In this document: one piece after another, positions 1 through 6,419 of the stretch | Position numbering within the stretch: the first letter of the stretch is position 1 | Layout: every line of letters starts with the position of its first letter | Source of the DNA: a virus | DNA length: 34,691 bases | IMG/VR virus record: IMGVR_UViG_3300025789_000012 | Coordinates: 1-34,691 of that record | Strand: one strand, 5' to 3' | The notes under the pieces: model-generated | Databases searched by the model: none | Told to the model about the DNA's origin: nothing | Seen by the model: the letters and a program-made list of their open reading frames with translations, nothing else | Made by a program: the position numbers and the translations under genes

Positions 1-127
1 CGGTGAATGGGTTGTGTATCGGCTCAATGTATATTTCCTGATCAAAGGAATTTTCCCGCACATAATCCGTTTTTAGCCGCCAATAGCCAAAGCCCATCCG
101 CACCGCGTAATTAAACGCGTTGTCATA
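1..127. repeat. Left copy of 127-bp terminal direct repeat (assembly overlap)
   Basis: Bases 1-127 are identical to 34565-34691, aligned position by position with a constant offset of 34564. A length of exactly 127 equals a commonly used maximum assembler k-mer, and the portal frame reads straight through the junction. This therefore marks a closed circular or circularly permuted genome rather than a biological terminal repeat. Confidence 0.95.
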
Positions 128-478
128 AGCGTGATCCGCATCCGATTGCACCTCAATATGGCGGCATATCCCCGTTAAGATTTCCGCAATCTTGGCATCG
201 GATTGGTTATTCATGCCGTGGACTTTAATCCGCGGGCGTTGTTGTCTTTGTTGATTAGTGACTTGCCTTACATACGCATCGATCTTGTTGATCGTTAGGC
301 ATGGCCGTGCCTCCAATGATCGGCTATTCTGTATTTCAACCGGCCATTGATCACCGGCGGCGAATTTCAAATCCTCTAGCGCCTCGGATCGGTTATTCGT
401 ATCCGCGTCATTGGCTAACTTTAAGAACTTTTTCGCCTCATCAATCCGTGGATCGAATTCTGTTTGGTTATCGGCCAT
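1..478 (-). CDS. Portal protein, N-terminal part (continues at window end)
   Basis: This is the start of the P22-type portal, the dodecameric ring through which DNA enters and leaves the head. The ATG at 478-476 follows the terminase stop by two bases. The frame is open to base 1 and, because the contig is circular, continues at 34564 down to 32943, giving 699 aa against about 725 for P22 gp1. Visible family features are an acidic start (MADNQTEFDPRIDEAKKF), then LEDLKFAAGDQWP and the conserved stretch VRQVTNQQRQQRPRIKV, which matches the N-terminal region of P22-like portals. The position directly after the large terminase is the standard packaging order. Confidence 0.9.
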   Translation of the reverse strand, partial: MADNQTEFDPRIDEAKKFLKLANDADTNNRSEALEDLKFAAGDQWPVEIQNSRSLEARPCLTINKIDAYVRQVTNQQRQQRPRIKVHGMNNQSDAKIAEILTGICRHIEVQSDADHAYDNAFNYAVRMGFGYWRLKTDYVRENSFDQEIYIEPIHNPFT

Positions 479-480
479 AT

Positions 481-1737
481 CTATCCCATCCAATTCGCTG
501 GTTCATAAACGGGTTTTTTCACTACCAATTTCTTTGGCTCTTGGATCATCAATCCCAACATCCGAAACGCATCCGCGCCATGCGAATATTGATCATGCAA
601 TGGTGTTCTTGAAAACTGTTTCGTATCCGGATCAACCTCATACCGGTAGTGTCTAAGGCATTGTAGCCCATCGGCGCAATTTATTCTATCAAACCAACAA
701 TTGCTAAAGATCGTGCGTGCGGCGTTAATTGAATCCGCTATTGGTGTCCTTGGGATAATCCGCGTCTTATAGCCCGCCGCCCGCACAATTTCCTCAATTG
801 ATCGCCCCGCCGCCGCCAATGTCTTGTTTTCCGCATCATGCGGTAGCCATAGCGTGTCAAACACATATCCAAAAGTTTGCATCTTGGCCAAGATAGCCGA
901 TATGGTTTCTTGTGATGTTTCAAAATAGCGGATTAGGCGGGTTTCCATTCCCACGAATTGCACAAACCACAATGCCGTTGCATCCGCCCAACCCAAATCA
1001 AAGACAACGTGAACGGGTTTAATCGGATCGTAGGGCACCTTTCCGATTCTTTCTTGTAGATCGGCCAATTGGATTTCCTTGGCAAAAACGGCCCCATCCA
1101 CGGTTTGCCTACAAATCCCCTCCCACACCATGTTATACGCCTCCGGATCACGATTCTTTAGCGTATCTTTTTCTAGCCGCAACACATCCGGAAACCACGG
1201 GTTATCAGACCAATTGATCTTTTGCACAATGGCGTTTTCGGGCGTGTGGATAACGAATCTTTGGTAGGTTTCATCCGTTTCTAATTCCGGATTGAATGAA
1301 ACCCATATTTCCGATTGTTCTTTTCTAATCGTTGGGATTAGCGTATCCCATGATCGCTTAGAAACCGTCTGCGCCTCCTCCACCCAACACACATCCACGC
1401 CCTCATAGCTCTTTACATTCGCCACATTATTTTTTAGGCCAACAAAGTTAAATTCCGATCCATTCTTGCCGCGGATTGTTCTATCCGTTATTTCATAGAA
1501 TTCCGTTAGCCCCATTGCGGTGATTTGATCACACAATAGCTTATGAACGGAATCCCTGATAGATGTTTGAAATTCACGGGCACATAGCACGCGTGTTGCC
1601 TTGTTAGCGCCGATGATCAACAGCGCCCTAGCTATTCCCCAACTTTTTGCCCCCCCTCGCCCTCCAAACAACACCTTATAGCGTGCCGGTTGGAATAGGC
1701 ATTGCAACTTTAGCGGGAATTCAATATTAGCCTCCAT
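481..1737 (-). CDS. terL: Terminase large subunit
   Basis: This is the ATP-driven DNA packaging motor and headful nuclease of the Terminase_3 / Terminase_3C type. In the 418 residues I see a Walker A motif GGRGGAKS at 25-32, Walker B VCWVEEA at 116-122 with its catalytic Glu, and a coupling motif WVSFNP at 145-150. The RNase H-like nuclease domain has an acidic residue in VVFDLGWADA (D247), a second in LPHDAEN (D301) and a third in HGADAFRM (D389). The length is typical of the family. The start ATG overlaps the end of the small subunit by 11 bases with no obvious Shine-Dalgarno, so translation is probably coupled. Confidence 0.95.
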   Translation of the reverse strand: MEANIEFPLKLQCLFQPARYKVLFGGRGGAKSWGIARALLIIGANKATRVLCAREFQTSIRDSVHKLLCDQITAMGLTEFYEITDRTIRGKNGSEFNFVGLKNNVANVKSYEGVDVCWVEEAQTVSKRSWDTLIPTIRKEQSEIWVSFNPELETDETYQRFVIHTPENAIVQKINWSDNPWFPDVLRLEKDTLKNRDPEAYNMVWEGICRQTVDGAVFAKEIQLADLQERIGKVPYDPIKPVHVVFDLGWADATALWFVQFVGMETRLIRYFETSQETISAILAKMQTFGYVFDTLWLPHDAENKTLAAAGRSIEEIVRAAGYKTRIIPRTPIADSINAARTIFSNCWFDRINCADGLQCLRHYRYEVDPDTKQFSRTPLHDQYSHGADAFRMLGLMIQEPKKLVVKKPVYEPANWMG

Positions 1738-2119
1738 TTGGGCTTACAAACGTCACCGCAATGTTTGTTAGCAATGGTGCGCCATTTTCACCGGTGATTT
1801 CTTGTTTAACCGATTCACGATATTTCTTTGGGAAACGTGCGGCCATTGATCGTGACCAAATACTTGCGTTTAGCTTGGCCCCATCCTTGTGCTCTAGCAT
1901 ATATGTCTGCGCCTGTTCCTCCCACCACGTTTGCTCCGCTATCTTGGCATCATCCAAGGCGTGCAGAAAGTCCGGATAACGATCACGCCAATCATACATA
2001 ACTCTTAATGACACACCCAAATATGTAGAAATTTGTTCTACACTTTTACCCTTTGCGCCTAATTCGACAACTAGATCGCAATACTTTGGGTCATATAGTG
2101 TTGGGCGGCCGCGTTCCAT
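1727..2119 (-). CDS. terS: Terminase small subunit
   Basis: This is the likely DNA-recognition partner of the large terminase. The 130-aa protein begins with a helix-turn-helix-like region (residues about 10-45: CDLVVELGAKGKSVEQIS, then LGVSLRVMYDWRDRYPDF). A middle helix includes EQTWWEEQAQTYMLEHKDGA, and the C-terminal part contains ASIWSRSMAARFPKKYRE. This layout is common in podovirus small terminases that precede a Terminase_3 large subunit. The ATG overlaps the stop of the preceding 48-aa gene (TAATG). Position and HTH make the call fairly safe; the exact subfamily is not determined. Confidence 0.85.
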   Translation of the reverse strand: MERGRPTLYDPKYCDLVVELGAKGKSVEQISTYLGVSLRVMYDWRDRYPDFLHALDDAKIAEQTWWEEQAQTYMLEHKDGAKLNASIWSRSMAARFPKKYRESVKQEITGENGAPLLTNIAVTFVSPNGG

Positions 2120-2265
2120 TATTTCTTTTTCGCCTTTGCTTTGGCGGCTTCGCGCTTTTCCGAATAGGCTATGGCTACCGCCTGCTTTACCGGCTTGCCC
2201 GCTTTCACTTCGGCTTCAATGTTCTTTTTGAATGCTTCTTTTTTGGTTGATTTGATTAATGGCAT
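2119..2265 (-). CDS. Small basic protein, 48 aa, unknown function
   Basis: This short reading frame fits exactly between its neighbours. Its ATG at 2265 abuts the previous stop and its TAA overlaps the small terminase ATG. The protein starts MPLIKSTKKEAFKKNI, continues KAGKPVKQAVAIAYS and ends in a Lys/Ala-rich tail. Small proteins of this pattern (MPL-KS..., KAGKP.KQA.AIAYS) are, as I remember them, frequent just upstream of terminases in podovirus-like genomes. The function is unknown. The basic, helical character would allow nucleic-acid binding, which is only inference. Confidence 0.85.
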   Translation of the reverse strand: MPLIKSTKKEAFKKNIEAEVKAGKPVKQAVAIAYSEKREAAKAKAKKK

Positions 2266-2538
2266 TTAGCAATTCCAATTCTTTAATGATGCCTTGGCCC
2301 TTTCGGCGGGGCCTTTGGCGTGCTTGACTACACCTTCCATTCGCGCACAAAATGATGCCTTTCGGCCCTTATCCTTTTCGGTTTTGGGGTTGGGTGCCGG
2401 TGCCTTTAGATTTGATCCGTTTTTGGCATTGTATTCCGCACGCCCCTTGGCCGTCATTCCGGCCCCCTTTTCCGTTGGGTTGTAGGTTTTGCCCTTGCCC
2501 GTTGTTTTGTGTGGGATTGGTTTATCGTGTGCTTTCAT
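2266..2538 (-). CDS. DUF6321-like small protein
   Basis: This is a 90-aa basic protein with the pattern KGAGMTAKGRAEYNAKNGSN followed by LKAPAP and KGRKASFCARMEGV. That order (GR..YN...G..LK.P, then SFCAR) is how I remember the phage family DUF6321; a profile search should confirm it. The C-terminus is Lys/Ala-rich. Its stop immediately precedes the ATG of the 48-aa gene, and its start overlaps the preceding gene by four bases (ATGA). It belongs to a tight cluster of small genes upstream of the terminase. The biochemical role is unknown. Confidence 0.8.
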   Translation of the reverse strand: MKAHDKPIPHKTTGKGKTYNPTEKGAGMTAKGRAEYNAKNGSNLKAPAPNPKTEKDKGRKASFCARMEGVVKHAKGPAERAKASLKNWNC

Positions 2539-2693
2539 TTTTTGGCCGTTTTTGCGGATTGTTTAAATGCGGCGGCGGTTGGTGCGCCCTTGGTGCCGGG
2601 CTTTCTCATCTTTTCAACCGGCTCACCCGCGGCCTTTTCCCGCTTGATCCGTTCCTGTTTGGCATGAATATTAGCGTATAAACCGGCTTTCAT
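2535..2693 (-). CDS. Small basic protein, 52 aa, unknown function
   Basis: I place the start at the ATG at 2693, which overlaps the stop of the GroES-like gene (ATGA) and has GGAGGA about seven bases upstream. A start further upstream would run into that gene. The protein begins MKAGLYANIHAKQERI and contains MRKPGTKGAPTAAAFKQSA. I recognise this as a recurrent phage small protein usually found beside DUF6321-like and 48-aa genes. It is Lys-rich with a conserved Pro-Gly turn. The function is unknown. Confidence 0.82.
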   Translation of the reverse strand: MKAGLYANIHAKQERIKREKAAGEPVEKMRKPGTKGAPTAAAFKQSAKTAKK

Positions 2694-2965
2694 TCCATTT
2701 CCTCCACAAAACACACATCTTTCCAAGACATCACAATTAAATTTTCATCTTTTAATTCTTGATATTTTAGATATTCGTCTTTGTAATCCTTGGCCAATGT
2801 GCCGAAATAAATCTTATCCCCAACACTTAGCCCCTGATCCTTGGCATCATCGCCCAATGCGGTGATATGCCCCACCGTGGGTGCCTCCGCCGTCTGTATC
2901 CACAAATCGCTTTGGATTCGTTGAATAGGCTTTACAAATATCTTATCACGCAATGGCTTAATCAT
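2690..2965 (-). CDS. GroES-like co-chaperonin (Cpn10 fold)
   Basis: The 91-aa protein begins MIKPLRDKIFVKPI, the typical Cpn10 opening (PL.D...V.P), followed by VGHITALGDDAKDQGLSVGD and KIYFG, matching the conserved Cpn10 turn (G..G......V..GD.V.F). A DEYLKYQELKDENLIVM segment near the end corresponds to the terminal strand. I chose the ATG at 2965 because it starts right at the family N-terminus and overlaps the upstream stop by eight bases. Phage Cpn10 proteins such as T4 gp31 replace or modulate GroES to fold the capsid protein. No GroEL partner is encoded here, so it would work with host GroEL. Confidence 0.85.
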   Translation of the reverse strand: MIKPLRDKIFVKPIQRIQSDLWIQTAEAPTVGHITALGDDAKDQGLSVGDKIYFGTLAKDYKDEYLKYQELKDENLIVMSWKDVCFVEEME

Positions 2966-3182
2966 TTTTCCGTGGCCTCCCGCGCTTGGGGCTTGAAAAA
3001 ACGCCCAAGGCGCTAGCCTCGGGCAAACTCTCGGCAACTGCATTACCCACCGAGATTTCTTTCCTTGCAAATTCGCCACACCATTCGTTTTGGGAACGGG
3101 TTTTGTAATCGGGATACCGGCGGCATGATCCTAAATCGTGCCCTATGTAAAACCGGCATACCTTACAATTGTCATCAGCCAT
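2958..3182 (-). CDS. Small Cys-rich (putative zinc-binding) protein
   Basis: This is a 74-aa protein with four cysteines, at positions 6 and 9 (CKVC), 20 (GSCRRYP) and 35 (NEWCGEF). The spacing suits a small zinc site. The C-terminal tail is basic (SPKRGRPRKND), resembling an AT-hook-like GRPRK motif that could touch DNA. It is downstream of a stem-loop region at 3199-3248. The function is unknown; zinc and DNA binding are inferred only from the residues. Confidence 0.75.
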   Translation of the reverse strand: MADDNCKVCRFYIGHDLGSCRRYPDYKTRSQNEWCGEFARKEISVGNAVAESLPEASALGVFSSPKRGRPRKND

Positions 3183-3198
3183 ATTAACTACCCTCTTA

Positions 3199-3248
3199 GT
3201 TTCTGTGGTTAGAAACGCCCCATTGTGTTCTAGACTTTGGGGTGTTTC
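3199..3248 (-). promoter_or_regulatory. Two mutually exclusive hairpins between early late-block genes
   Basis: Reading the minus strand, GAAAC-A-CCCCA (3248-3238) can pair with TGGGG-C-GTTTC (3222-3212) around a 15-base loop. The GTTTCT half (3216-3211) can instead pair perfectly with AGAAAC (3204-3199) around a six-base loop. The two hairpins share the GTTTC strand, so only one can form at a time. Neither is followed by a strong T run. This could be a processing site or an attenuator between the 112-aa gene and the Cys-rich gene. Confidence 0.5.
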
Positions 3249-3251
3249 GCA

Positions 3252-3590
3252 TTACATTGAATCTTGGACGTGATCCATACGCTTGTGCTCATAACAAGTA
3301 GATTCCGATGATCCACCTTTCATTTCGCCCAAGCGGCCATCGTGCATTCCCATGTGCTTGGAATCACGGCTACCAATTCCATCCATCTTGCCCATGCCCA
3401 CACCGCCCTCGATCGGGCGCTTGCGCTCTCCGGATGTGTCACTTGACAATGCGCCGCGGGGGATTTTTTCCCCTGATGCGCCGGGCACAAATCTTTCTTT
3501 ATCCTCTTTTGGCACGCGCACATTCTTTTCGCCGGTGCGATCAGATGATTTTGCGCCCATTGGCAAATTTTCCATTTTGGGGTATCCCAT
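3252..3590 (-). CDS. First gene of the packaging block; 112-aa hydrophilic protein with YEHKR tail
   Basis: The start is the ATG at 3590 with AAAGGA upstream. The protein is Gly-, Lys- and Met-rich and apparently low in regular structure: MGYPKMENLPMGAKSSDRTG, repeated SSD.(T)SGE-like units (SSDRTGEKN, SSDTSGERK) and MGKMDGIGSRDSKHMGMHDG. It ends CYEHKRMDHVQDSM. A YEHKR motif also ends the 74-aa protein next to the portal (32719-32943). I remember similar proteins in environmental podovirus genomes but know no function. It is the first gene after the candidate promoter at 3636-3666. Confidence 0.78.
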   Translation of the reverse strand: MGYPKMENLPMGAKSSDRTGEKNVRVPKEDKERFVPGASGEKIPRGALSSDTSGERKRPIEGGVGMGKMDGIGSRDSKHMGMHDGRLGEMKGGSSESTCYEHKRMDHVQDSM

Positions 3591-3635
3591 GATAAATCCT
3601 TTGTTTCTTTGCAAAAAACACTACACTTTGTAGCA

Positions 3636-3666
3636 ATTACACTATATCACATTTTGGGTTTGTCAA
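3636..3666 (-). promoter_or_regulatory. Candidate sigma70-like promoter for the packaging/head block
   Basis: The minus strand carries a perfect -35 TTGACA (complement of 3661-3666). Possible -10 boxes are TGTAAT (3641-3636, 19-base spacer) and TAGTGT (3644-3639, 16-base spacer). TAGTGT recurs about 20 bases further on. The -35 overlaps the stop region of the upstream gene, and the first downstream ATG is at 3590. This is the only intergenic space between early and packaging genes, which fits a switch point. Confidence 0.55.
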
Positions 3667-3968
3667 GTGTTTTTTTCTTTTAGCTTGGTTTCTAAAGCCT
3701 TTGCATTTTGTTGAAAATTCATAGTATTCATGTAAACACTTTCAATTTCCTCATCCGTCAGTCCTACCCATGTGCGTTGCTCATCTTTTGTTTTTAGTGC
3801 TTCTTTAATACTTTCAATAGCTTTGATGCGTTTGTCGTAATCAAAATCAGTCAGAGCTTCTAATGCAAGTTGTAATACTTCGTCTTTAGCAATAGCATCA
3901 ACAATAGTGCGTACCATACCTTCGCTAAAATGTTCGCAGAGTAAAATAACTGCTTCGTCTTTAGTCAT
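3663..3968 (-). CDS. Hypothetical helical protein, 101 aa
   Basis: The start is the ATG at 3968, with GGGAGG eight bases upstream and a four-base overlap with the preceding gene. The sequence is almost entirely helical and charged: MTKDEAVILLCEHFSEGM, then a segment with EALKTKDEQRTWVGLTDEEI and a Lys-rich end. WVGLTDEEI-type segments occur in many small accessory phage proteins. I know no function. The gene contains several CAG triplets on the plus strand, unlike most of the genome, suggesting recent acquisition together with its neighbours up to about 4320. Confidence 0.75.
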   Translation of the reverse strand: MTKDEAVILLCEHFSEGMVRTIVDAIAKDEVLQLALEALTDFDYDKRIKAIESIKEALKTKDEQRTWVGLTDEEIESVYMNTMNFQQNAKALETKLKEKNT

Positions 3969-4219
3969 TTCGCATCCTCCCAAATCCATCCCAACAATTC
4001 AGTTGTGTTTTTGATTTGTTTATCCGTTGGTTTTTGAAACATTGCAAATTTTGTTGTAGGCCCACCACCATACAAACACCAATAACCAACTGGGTCAGGA
4101 GGTTTGTAAAAGGTAACAACTCCTTTAGCCGTTCCTATGCCTACATCCCCAGTTACAGGGTCTATTCTTAACCTAGTGTCTAACTCACCATTTTCTTTAT
4201 ATGTTGGTAATGGATTCAT
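3965..4219 (-). CDS. Hypothetical protein, 84 aa
   Basis: I place the start at the ATG at 4219, preceded by AAGGAG seven bases upstream. The protein begins MNPLPTYKENGELDTRLRI and contains DPVTGDVGIGTAKGVVTFYK and a Gly-rich GYWCLYGGGPTTKFAMF stretch. It ends with a helical segment (TDKQIKNTTELLGWIWEDAK). It overlaps its downstream neighbour by four bases and its upstream neighbour by 23. The function is unknown. Its CAG-rich composition groups it with the other genes of this small patch. Confidence 0.75.
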   Translation of the reverse strand: MNPLPTYKENGELDTRLRIDPVTGDVGIGTAKGVVTFYKPPDPVGYWCLYGGGPTTKFAMFQKPTDKQIKNTTELLGWIWEDAK

Positions 4220-4319
4220 GTTTTTTCTCCTTGCATTTATGAAACGGCATAACACGACCAATCCAGCCAATCAATTCACCACATTTTTGGCAACAATAAG
4301 ATGGATAATTGGTTTTCAT
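4197..4319 (-). CDS. Small zinc-ribbon-like protein, 40 aa
   Basis: This short frame begins with the ATG at 4319, whose bases overlap the stop of the preceding gene (ATGA), and follows AAGGGGA. It encodes MKTNYPSYCCQKCGELIGWI and a further GRVMPFHKCKEKK before a short tail. CCQKCG and HKC give a compact set of Cys/His ligands. The pattern CxxCGE-IGW--R...HKC is one I recognise from small phage proteins. It ends 23 bases inside the next gene. It is probably a metal-stabilised mini-protein of unknown role. Confidence 0.72.
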   Translation of the reverse strand: MKTNYPSYCCQKCGELIGWIGRVMPFHKCKEKKHESITNI

Positions 4320-4540
4320 TCTTGTCCCCTTGCTCGGATTCGACTAGCCATTACACGTTCAAAATATTCTTCACATAATTTTGCACATTCCTCACGCTCT
4401 GCCAAAACCGCCAATCGGATCATTTCGTCAATTTCCCATCGGCGCAATGAAACCAATTGGCTGTCTTTAGATGGCGTAAGTTGTAAATCAATCTTTGCAA
4501 GCATACGCTCAAATTCCTCATTTTCCGGCGTTTTTTCCAT
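4316..4540 (-). CDS. Hypothetical helical protein with REECAKLCE motif, 74 aa
   Basis: The start could be the TTG at 4546 or the ATG at 4540; I prefer the ATG (MEKTPENEEFERMLAKI). The second half contains the recurrent phage motif LAEREECAKLCEEYFERVMA followed by SRIRARGQE. I recognise this type of helix with paired cysteines from many small phage proteins, but no function is known. The gene overlaps the 40-aa zinc-ribbon gene by four bases and follows the SSB-like gene by two. Confidence 0.75.
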   Translation of the reverse strand: MEKTPENEEFERMLAKIDLQLTPSKDSQLVSLRRWEIDEMIRLAVLAEREECAKLCEEYFERVMASRIRARGQE

Positions 4541-4542
4541 GA

Positions 4543-4806
4543 TCAAAACGGCACATCGTCATCCATAGCACTTACCCCACGCCCCATTGGCCGGCCGCCT
4601 TGTGGGGCCGCGTAAGGCGTTTCTATGGGGTCATTCATGTAGGCCCATCCATCCCAACCGCCAACCGGCACGCAATCGATTTTTAACATTGCGCCGTTTT
4701 TAGTATCAATCACCGATCCAATCTTTTGATAGCGGTTTTTCTGTTGGCCATCCTTGTTGGTATAGGTTCCGCTTATAACTTTGATTTCCTTTAATACCTT
4801 GCTCAT
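4543..4806 (-). CDS. Small SSB-like protein with DDDVPF tail
   Basis: The 87-aa protein begins MSKVLKEIKVISGTYTNKDG and contains QQKNRYQKIGSVIDTKNGAM, a beta-hairpin-rich segment. After a Gly/Pro-rich linker (PQGGRPMGRGVSA) it ends MDDDVPF. That acidic Asp-Asp-Asp-hydrophobic-Pro-Phe end closely matches the C-terminal tip of bacterial SSB (DDDIPF), which recruits repair proteins. The gene overlaps the YqaJ exonuclease by four bases and shares an operon with ERF. I infer a role in handling single-stranded DNA during recombination; the fold itself is not proven from sequence. Confidence 0.65.
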   Translation of the reverse strand: MSKVLKEIKVISGTYTNKDGQQKNRYQKIGSVIDTKNGAMLKIDCVPVGGWDGWAYMNDPIETPYAAPQGGRPMGRGVSAMDDDVPF

Positions 4807-5414
4807 TTGAATTTCCTTAATATTTCAACTTTTTTCGTAACTTCATCCAAAAACTGTGTAATTTCTAATTCCAACATCCGCACATACGTTGGATCGTATT
4901 CAACCCTTTCAATAAATATTTGTAGATTTTCCGGAAACCGCGGATCATAGCTAACAAAATCACACCAATTGCGGCCGGTGCAAGCCATTTGCCACATCAT
5001 TTGTGGAATGTATTTAGCCGGCACCTTTTGCGTTAGCATGGTTTCCATGTGTGTGGCGCTATTGGGGCATTTCACCTCGATCAACCCATCCATGCCCACC
5101 AATCCATCGGGGCTTGCGCCTGACATTTCTATTGTTGGGTGATCCACAAAGCCGGTTTCGTTAACAAATAGCCCACGTTTCAATTCATAGGCTTGCCGCG
5201 CCATTGGTTCCGTTTCCGTGCCCCATTGCATCGCGGCATTGGTGTAGCTTTCCGCTTGTTTGTTGGTTAGCCTTTCCAACACCAATTGTGTTGAATAGTT
5301 TTCGCGGCTTGCGCTTGGGCCGGTTTTTGTCTTTGCAATCACATCCGCCACGCGGCTTGCGGTTACTTTTCCAAGGCGTGCGGCAAACCATTCATCCGAT
5401 CTTTGTTCCATCAT
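4803..5414 (-). CDS. YqaJ / lambda Exo-type 5'-3' exonuclease
   Basis: This 203-aa nuclease resects double-stranded ends to give the substrate for the ERF annealing protein. Visible family features are the opening RSDEWFAARLGKVTASRVAD (YqaJ signature), WGTETEPMARQAYE at 64-77, and the catalytic core SPDGLVGMDG then LIEVKCPN. The metal ligands D103, E113 and K115 appear in the D-(x)n-E-x-K order. I start at the ATG at 5414, which overlaps the upstream stop (ATGA); 5411 is an alternative. It is in the same transcription unit as ERF and the SSB-like gene. Confidence 0.9.
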   Translation of the reverse strand: MMEQRSDEWFAARLGKVTASRVADVIAKTKTGPSASRENYSTQLVLERLTNKQAESYTNAAMQWGTETEPMARQAYELKRGLFVNETGFVDHPTIEMSGASPDGLVGMDGLIEVKCPNSATHMETMLTQKVPAKYIPQMMWQMACTGRNWCDFVSYDPRFPENLQIFIERVEYDPTYVRMLELEITQFLDEVTKKVEILRKFK

Positions 5415-5755
5415 AGTAACCTCATTATGTGAATTCCATCTTTCTTGCACTTGTATGTATACGATCCAACGCCCCAATTATCCGATGCGTATCCGCAAAT
5501 AGCGCCCGATAGCCGGTCTTTATCGTAATTGTTATAGGGCACACATATTTCAATGCCCGTTAACAATTCGTTTAAATAAGGCGATATGTAGGTTTTCAAT
5601 TCGCCCCATTTGTATTTGAATGATCTTTTCTTTTGGGGGATCGATTCAATGTTTCCAAATCTATGGCCATCGGGTGTGATGATTAGATATTGCACATTTA
5701 GGTTTTTTAATATCCTATCCGTTTTTCTAATTTGATCATCAAACAATGTTTTCAT
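5411..5755 (-). CDS. Hypothetical protein, 114 aa
   Basis: I do not recognise a family. The protein begins MKTLFDDQIRKTDRILKNLN, with a short helix, then beta-rich segments VQYLIITPDGHRFGNI and YISPYLNELLTGIEICVPYN. It ends with aromatic and Cys-containing strands (GSYTYKCKKDGIHIMRLL). It overlaps the upstream gene by 17 bases and the exonuclease by four. Its position inside the recombination cluster suggests an accessory role there, but nothing in the sequence shows it. Confidence 0.72.
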   Translation of the reverse strand: MKTLFDDQIRKTDRILKNLNVQYLIITPDGHRFGNIESIPQKKRSFKYKWGELKTYISPYLNELLTGIEICVPYNNYDKDRLSGAICGYASDNWGVGSYTYKCKKDGIHIMRLL

Positions 5756-5954
5756 TTTCCATATCCCTATAAATGTTTAATTCGGCAACAACCATATCGA
5801 TCACATCGTATCTTTCAATTTCCATGAAATTTGACACACCAACCATTGTTTCAATCAATGCCGCCAACGTGGTTGACATTTCTTGCCCCACAAATAATTG
5901 CATAATTTCTTCGTGCAATTGTTCTTTTGTTTTTTGTTTAACTTTTTTCATCAT
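5739..5954 (-). CDS. Hypothetical helical protein, 71 aa
   Basis: The start is the first of two adjacent ATGs (5954 or 5951), overlapping the upstream stop. The sequence is Met-rich and helical: MMKKVKQKTKEQLHEEIMQL, then STTLAALIETMVGVSNFMEI and a C-terminal helix ending YRDMENENIV. There are no recognisable motifs or membrane segment. It is translationally linked on both sides. The function is unknown. Confidence 0.68.
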   Translation of the reverse strand: MMKKVKQKTKEQLHEEIMQLFVGQEMSTTLAALIETMVGVSNFMEIERYDVIDMVVAELNIYRDMENENIV

Positions 5955-6280
5955 TCGGCCAATCTTAATTTGGGTTTTTTAACGGTGCGGTATTCAAAAA
6001 TATCCGCATATCTAGGATTCATCAAGGCAAACAATCGGCAAAGATAAGGCGTGTGGTTGTTGTTCAATTTCCAAATCCCATTTTCGCTAAGTGCCGAATG
6101 GTGCCTTAACACCTCCAAGATCGTGCGCCCCGAATAGTGCTTATAGCCTTTGCGAATGATTTTCATTGTTTCGTGTTGAAAAGCATCGTAAATGTGTTCG
6201 TTGTTCGGAAACCAACTAAAGAATTCATCACTAAATTGGCTTTCGTGATACAACATGATTTGGATTCTTTCATCAATCAT
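5951..6280 (-). CDS. Conserved phage hypothetical protein, 109 aa
   Basis: I start at the ATG at 6280 because GAGG lies six bases upstream and this ATG overlaps the stop of the preceding 48-aa gene; the longer frame opens with TTG inside that gene. The protein has helices around FFSWFPNNEHIYDAFQHETM and IIRKGYKHYSGRTILEVLRH, followed by LNNNHTPYLCRLFALMNPRY. The pattern of IR.G.KHYS....I...R then (N)NN.T.Y..R.F is known to me from a widespread family of uncharacterised phage proteins near recombination genes. Confidence 0.78.
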   Translation of the reverse strand: MIDERIQIMLYHESQFSDEFFSWFPNNEHIYDAFQHETMKIIRKGYKHYSGRTILEVLRHHSALSENGIWKLNNNHTPYLCRLFALMNPRYADIFEYRTVKKPKLRLAE

Positions 6281-6419
6281 CGTTAACCTCGCATTTTTCG
6301 CATCCGGGGTGATCCGGATCAAGGCAATGTGGGTGCTTTAGCAATTCGTTTCGATACGCGTTTTCGATTGCATCTTGTTCGCGCCAATAATCGCTTTCCG
6401 CGGCGTAATCACTATTCAT
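6273..6419 (-). CDS. Small Cys/His-containing protein, 48 aa
   Basis: This frame begins at the ATG at 6419 (6422 also possible), overlapping the ERF stop, and ends eight bases inside the next gene. It encodes an acidic helix (MNSDYAAESDYWREQDAIEN) and a C-terminal cluster HPHCLDPDHPGCEKCEVNDD. C-L-D-P-D-H-P-G-C-x-x-C resembles small treble-clef or zinc-knuckle segments in phage mini-proteins. The tight overlaps on both sides support translation. The function is unknown. Confidence 0.72.
   Translation of the reverse strand: MNSDYAAESDYWREQDAIENAYRNELLKHPHCLDPDHPGCEKCEVNDD

Noticed and set aside
1-127. Biological terminal repeat
   Set aside because: The repeat is exactly 127 bases, lies within the portal coding sequence, and the gene is intact across the join; assembly overlap explains it better.
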